Positions 61,101 to 64,000 of a stretch of 64,000 nucleotides of DNA are shown piece by piece (position 1 is the first letter of the stretch; the number at the start of each line of letters is the position of its first letter). The notes below the pieces were generated by a model. That model searched no databases and was not told the origin of the DNA. It worked only from the letters and a program-made list of their open reading frames with translations. The stretch covers positions 2,604,001-2,668,000 of the forward strand of contig NW_027288732.1 in the NCBI RefSeq assembly GCF_037038585.1. Direction: 5' to 3'. The translations under genes were made by a program, and so were the position numbers. The DNA comes from Patagioenas fasciata (lineage: Eukaryota > Chordata > Aves > Columbiformes > Columbidae).

Positions 61101-64000
61101 GAACTCCTGGGTCCTTTGGGGCACTCCTGGGTCCTCTGCTGAACTCCTGGGTCCGATCCGGAACTCTTGGGTTATCCCCTGAAGTCCTAGGTCCCCTCCT
61201 TAATTCTTCAGTCCCTCCCTGAATTCCGGGTCCCCTCCTGAACTCCTGGGCGGGTCCCCTCCTGAACTCCTGGGCGGGTCCCCTCCTGAACTCCTGGGTG
61301 GGTCCCCTCCTGAACTCTGGATCCTTTGGGGCACTCCTGGGTCCCCTCCTGAACTCCTGGGTCCTTTGGGGCACTCCTGGTCCCCCTCCTGAACTCCTAA
61401 ATGGGTCCCCTCTGAACTCCTCGGTCCCCTCCTGAAGTCCAGGGTGGGTCCCGCCATGAACTCCTGGGCGGGTCCCCTCCTGAACTCCTGGGCGGGTCCC
61501 CTCCTGAACTCCTGGGCGGGTCCCCTCCTGAACTCTGGATTCTTTGGGGCACTCCTGGGTCCCCTCCTGAAATCCTGGGTCCTTGGGGCACTCCTGGTCC
61601 CCCTCCTGAACTCCTGAATGGCTCCCCTCAGAACTCCTGGGTCCCCTCCTGAAGTCCTGGGTGGGTCCCTCCTGAACTCCTGGGTCCTTTGTGGCACTCC
61701 TGGTCCCCCTCCTAAACGATTGAATGGGTCCCTCCTGAGCTCCTGGGTGGGTCCCTCCTGAAGTCCTGGTTGGGTCCCCTCCTGAACTCTTGGGTCCCCT
61801 CCTGAACTCTGGATCCTTTGGGGCACTCCTGGGTCCCATCCTGAACTCGGGATCCTTTGGGGCAATCCTGGGTTCCCCCCTGAACTCCTGGGTCCTTTGG
61901 GGCACTCCTGGGTGAGTCTCTCCTGAACTCCTGGGTGAGTCCCTCCTGTACTCCTGGGTGGGTCCCTCCTGATCTCTTGGGTGCCGCACGAACTCTTGGG
62001 TCCTTTGGGTCACTGCTGGGTCCCCTCAGAACTCCTGGGTTCCCCACTGAACTCCTGGGTCCTTTGGAACACACCTGGTCCCCCTCCTGAAATCTTCGGT
62101 CCCCCACTGAACTCCTGGGTCCTTTGGAACACTCCTGGGTCCCCTCCTGAACGTCTGGGTTCCCTCCTGAACTCTTGGGTCCCCTCCTGAAATCTTGGGT
62201 CCTTTGGGGCACTCCTGGGTCCCCTCCTGAACTCTGGATCCTTTGGGGCACTCCTGGGTTCCCCCCTGAACTCCTGGGTCCTTTGGGGCACTTCTGGTCC
62301 CCCTCCTGAACTCCTGAATGGGTCCCTCCTGAACTCCTGAATGGGTCCCTCCTGAACTCCTGAATGGGTCCCTCCTGAACTCCTGGGTGGGTCCTGCCAT
62401 GAAGTCCTGGGTGGGTCCTGCCATGAAGTCCTGGGTGGGTCCCTCCTGAACTCTGGATCTTTTGGGGCACTCCTGTGTCCCCTCCTGAACTCTGGATCAT
62501 TTGGGGAACTCATGGGTTCCGCCCTGAACTCCTGGGTCCCCTCCTGAACTCCTGGGTGGGTCCCCTCCTGAACTCCTGGGTGGGTCCCCTCCTGAACTCC
62601 TGGGTGGGTCCCCTCCTGAACTCTTGGGTGTCCTCCTGATCTCTTCGGTCCTTTGGGGCAAACCTGGGTTCCCCCCTGAACTCCTGGGTCCTTTGGGGCA
62701 CTGCTGGGTCCCCTCCCGAACTCCTGGGTGGGTCCCCTCCCGAACTCCTGGGTGGGTCCCCTCCCGAACTCCTGGGTGGGTCCCTCCCGAACTCCTGAGT
62801 CCCCTCCTGAAGTCTTAGGTACTTTGGGGCACTCCTGCGTCCTCTCCTGAACTCCTGGGTCCTCTCATGAACTCCTGGGTTACCCCCTGAACTCCTAGGT
62901 CCCCTCCTGAATTCTTCAGTCCCTCCCTGAACTCCTGGGTAGGTCCCTACTGAACTCCTGGGTAGGTCCCTACTGAACTCCTGGGCGGGTCCCTCCTGAA
63001 CTCTGGATCCTTTGGGCACTCCTGGGTCCCCTCCTGAACTCCTGGGTGCCCTCCGAACTCTTGTGTTCCCCCCTTCACTCCTGGGACCTTTGGGGAACTG
63101 CTGGGTCCCCTCCTGAACTCTGGATCCTTTGGGGCACTCCTGGGTCCCCTCCTGAACTCTTGGGTCCTTTGGTGAACTCCTGGGTCCCCTTCTAAGCTCT
63201 TGGGTCCCACCCTGAGCTCCTGGGTCCCCTCCTGAACTCCTGGGTCCTTTGGGGCACTGCTGGGTCCCTTCCCGAACTCCTGGGTGGGGCCGCTCCCGAA
63301 CTCTTGGGTACTTTGGGGCACTCCTGAATCCCCTCAGAACGCCTGGGTCCCCTCCTGAACTCCTGGGTCCTTTGGGGCATTCCTGGGTCCCCTCCTGAAC
63401 TCTGGATCCTTTGGGGAACTCCTGGGTCTCCTCCTGAACTCCTGGGTCCTTTGGGGCACTCCTGGGTCCTCTGCTGAACTCCTGGGTCCGATCCGGAACT
63501 CTTGGGTTATCCCCTGAAGTCCTAGGTCCCCTCCTTAATTCTTCAGTCCCTCCCTGAATTCCGGGTCCCCTCCTGAACTCCTGGGCGGGTCCCCTCCTGA
63601 ACTCCTGGGCGGGTCCCCTCCTGAACTCCTGGGCGGGTCCCCTCCTGAACTCCTGGGCGGGTCCCCTCCTGAACTCTGGATCCTTTGGGGCACTCCTGGG
63701 TCCCCTCCTGAACTCCTGGGTCCTCTCCTGAACTCCTGGGTCCTTTGGGGCACTCCTGGTCCCCCTCCTGAACTCCTAAATGGGTCCCCTCTGAACTCCT
63801 CGGTCCCCTCCTGAAGTCCAGGGTGGGTCCCGCCATGAACTCCTGGGTTGGTCCCTCCTGAAGTCCAGGGTGGGTCCCTCCTGAACTCCTGGGTGGGTCC
63901 CACCCTGAACTCCTGGGTCCTTTGGGGCACTTCTGGTCCCCCTCCTGAACTCCTGAATGGGTCCCTCCTGAACTCCTGAATGGGTCCCTCCTGAACTCCT

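Larger units (their letters stand above)
19537..64000. repeat. Giant GC-rich minisatellite array (20/24-bp units), continues past the window
   Basis: More than 44 kb of uninterrupted tandem repeat. The basic plus-strand unit of the main part is GGGTCCCCTCCTGAACTCCT (20 bp). The main variants are a 24-bp form with GGGT or GGGC added in front, GGGTCCTTTGGGGCACTCCT (20 bp), GGGTTCCCCCCTGAACTCCT (20 bp), and forms with CCCGAACTCC or TCAGAACTCC. Variants alternate in fixed orders that form larger repeats. No other DNA interrupts the array. No reading frame in it is a credible gene. Confidence 0.97.

Noticed and set aside
19537..64000. A CRISPR-like array
   Set aside because: The units are contiguous with no unique spacers of constant length, there are no cas genes, and the surroundings are a vertebrate genome.

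Overview
The window looks like bird nuclear DNA. It has split genes with canonical GT-AG introns and CpG-rich promoter sequence. It carries relics of avian-type endogenous retroviruses, including one with a tRNA-Trp-type primer site as in avian leukosis/sarcoma viruses and one solo LTR beginning TGTCCTGGTTTT. It also has an internal CCCTAA telomere tract and a very large GC-rich minisatellite. I cannot name the species or chromosome. The texture (subtelomere-like, repeat-swollen) would fit a microchromosome end.

Region 1 (1-3.0 kb) is a decayed gammaretrovirus-like provirus: scraps of protease and the integrase C-terminus, a broken env, a polypurine tract and a probable 3' LTR. Region 2 (3.1-4.9 kb) is a CpG-rich, promoter-like stretch with two opposed YY1-type motifs. 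Region 3 (4.9-10.7 kb, minus strand) is a DUF4795 gene that I identify as QRICH2-like. I could place 14 coding exons with canonical splice sites. Every exon keeps phase except exon 10, which has a net +1 (or -2) indel. Region 4 (10.8-14.5 kb) holds an 18-bp minisatellite behind the QRICH2-like start, then the last exon of UBALD2 (plus strand). That exon is split by a 665-bp solo LTR flanked by a perfect 5-bp target duplication, AGCCC. The exon also has a frameshift and has lost the expected stop codon. QRICH2 and UBALD2 are neighbours in other vertebrates, but here they stand head to head, which is what the junction of a tandemly duplicated unit would look like.

Region 5 (15-18.1 kb) holds about 3.3 copies of a 507-bp tandem repeat. 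Into it is inserted a second retrovirus (LTR, primer site, start of gag). This provirus stops abruptly at a short CCCTAA telomere tract, which is followed by a 22-bp tandem repeat. Region 6 (18.1-19.5 kb) has a strong 34-bp-arm hairpin, degenerate CA-rich repeats, and the last exons of a minus-strand leucine-rich-repeat gene with a polyadenylation signal.

Region 7 (19.54-64.0 kb, to the window end) is one continuous minisatellite of more than 44 kb. It is built from 20-bp and 24-bp variants of one unit, organised into several higher-order tandem duplications (about 0.83, 1.2, 1.45 and 2.4 kb). It contains an internal 2.3-kb inverted block with both breakpoints visible. The many long minus-strand reading frames here are a by-product of a unit with no stop codon in any of three frames, so I do not call genes in the array.
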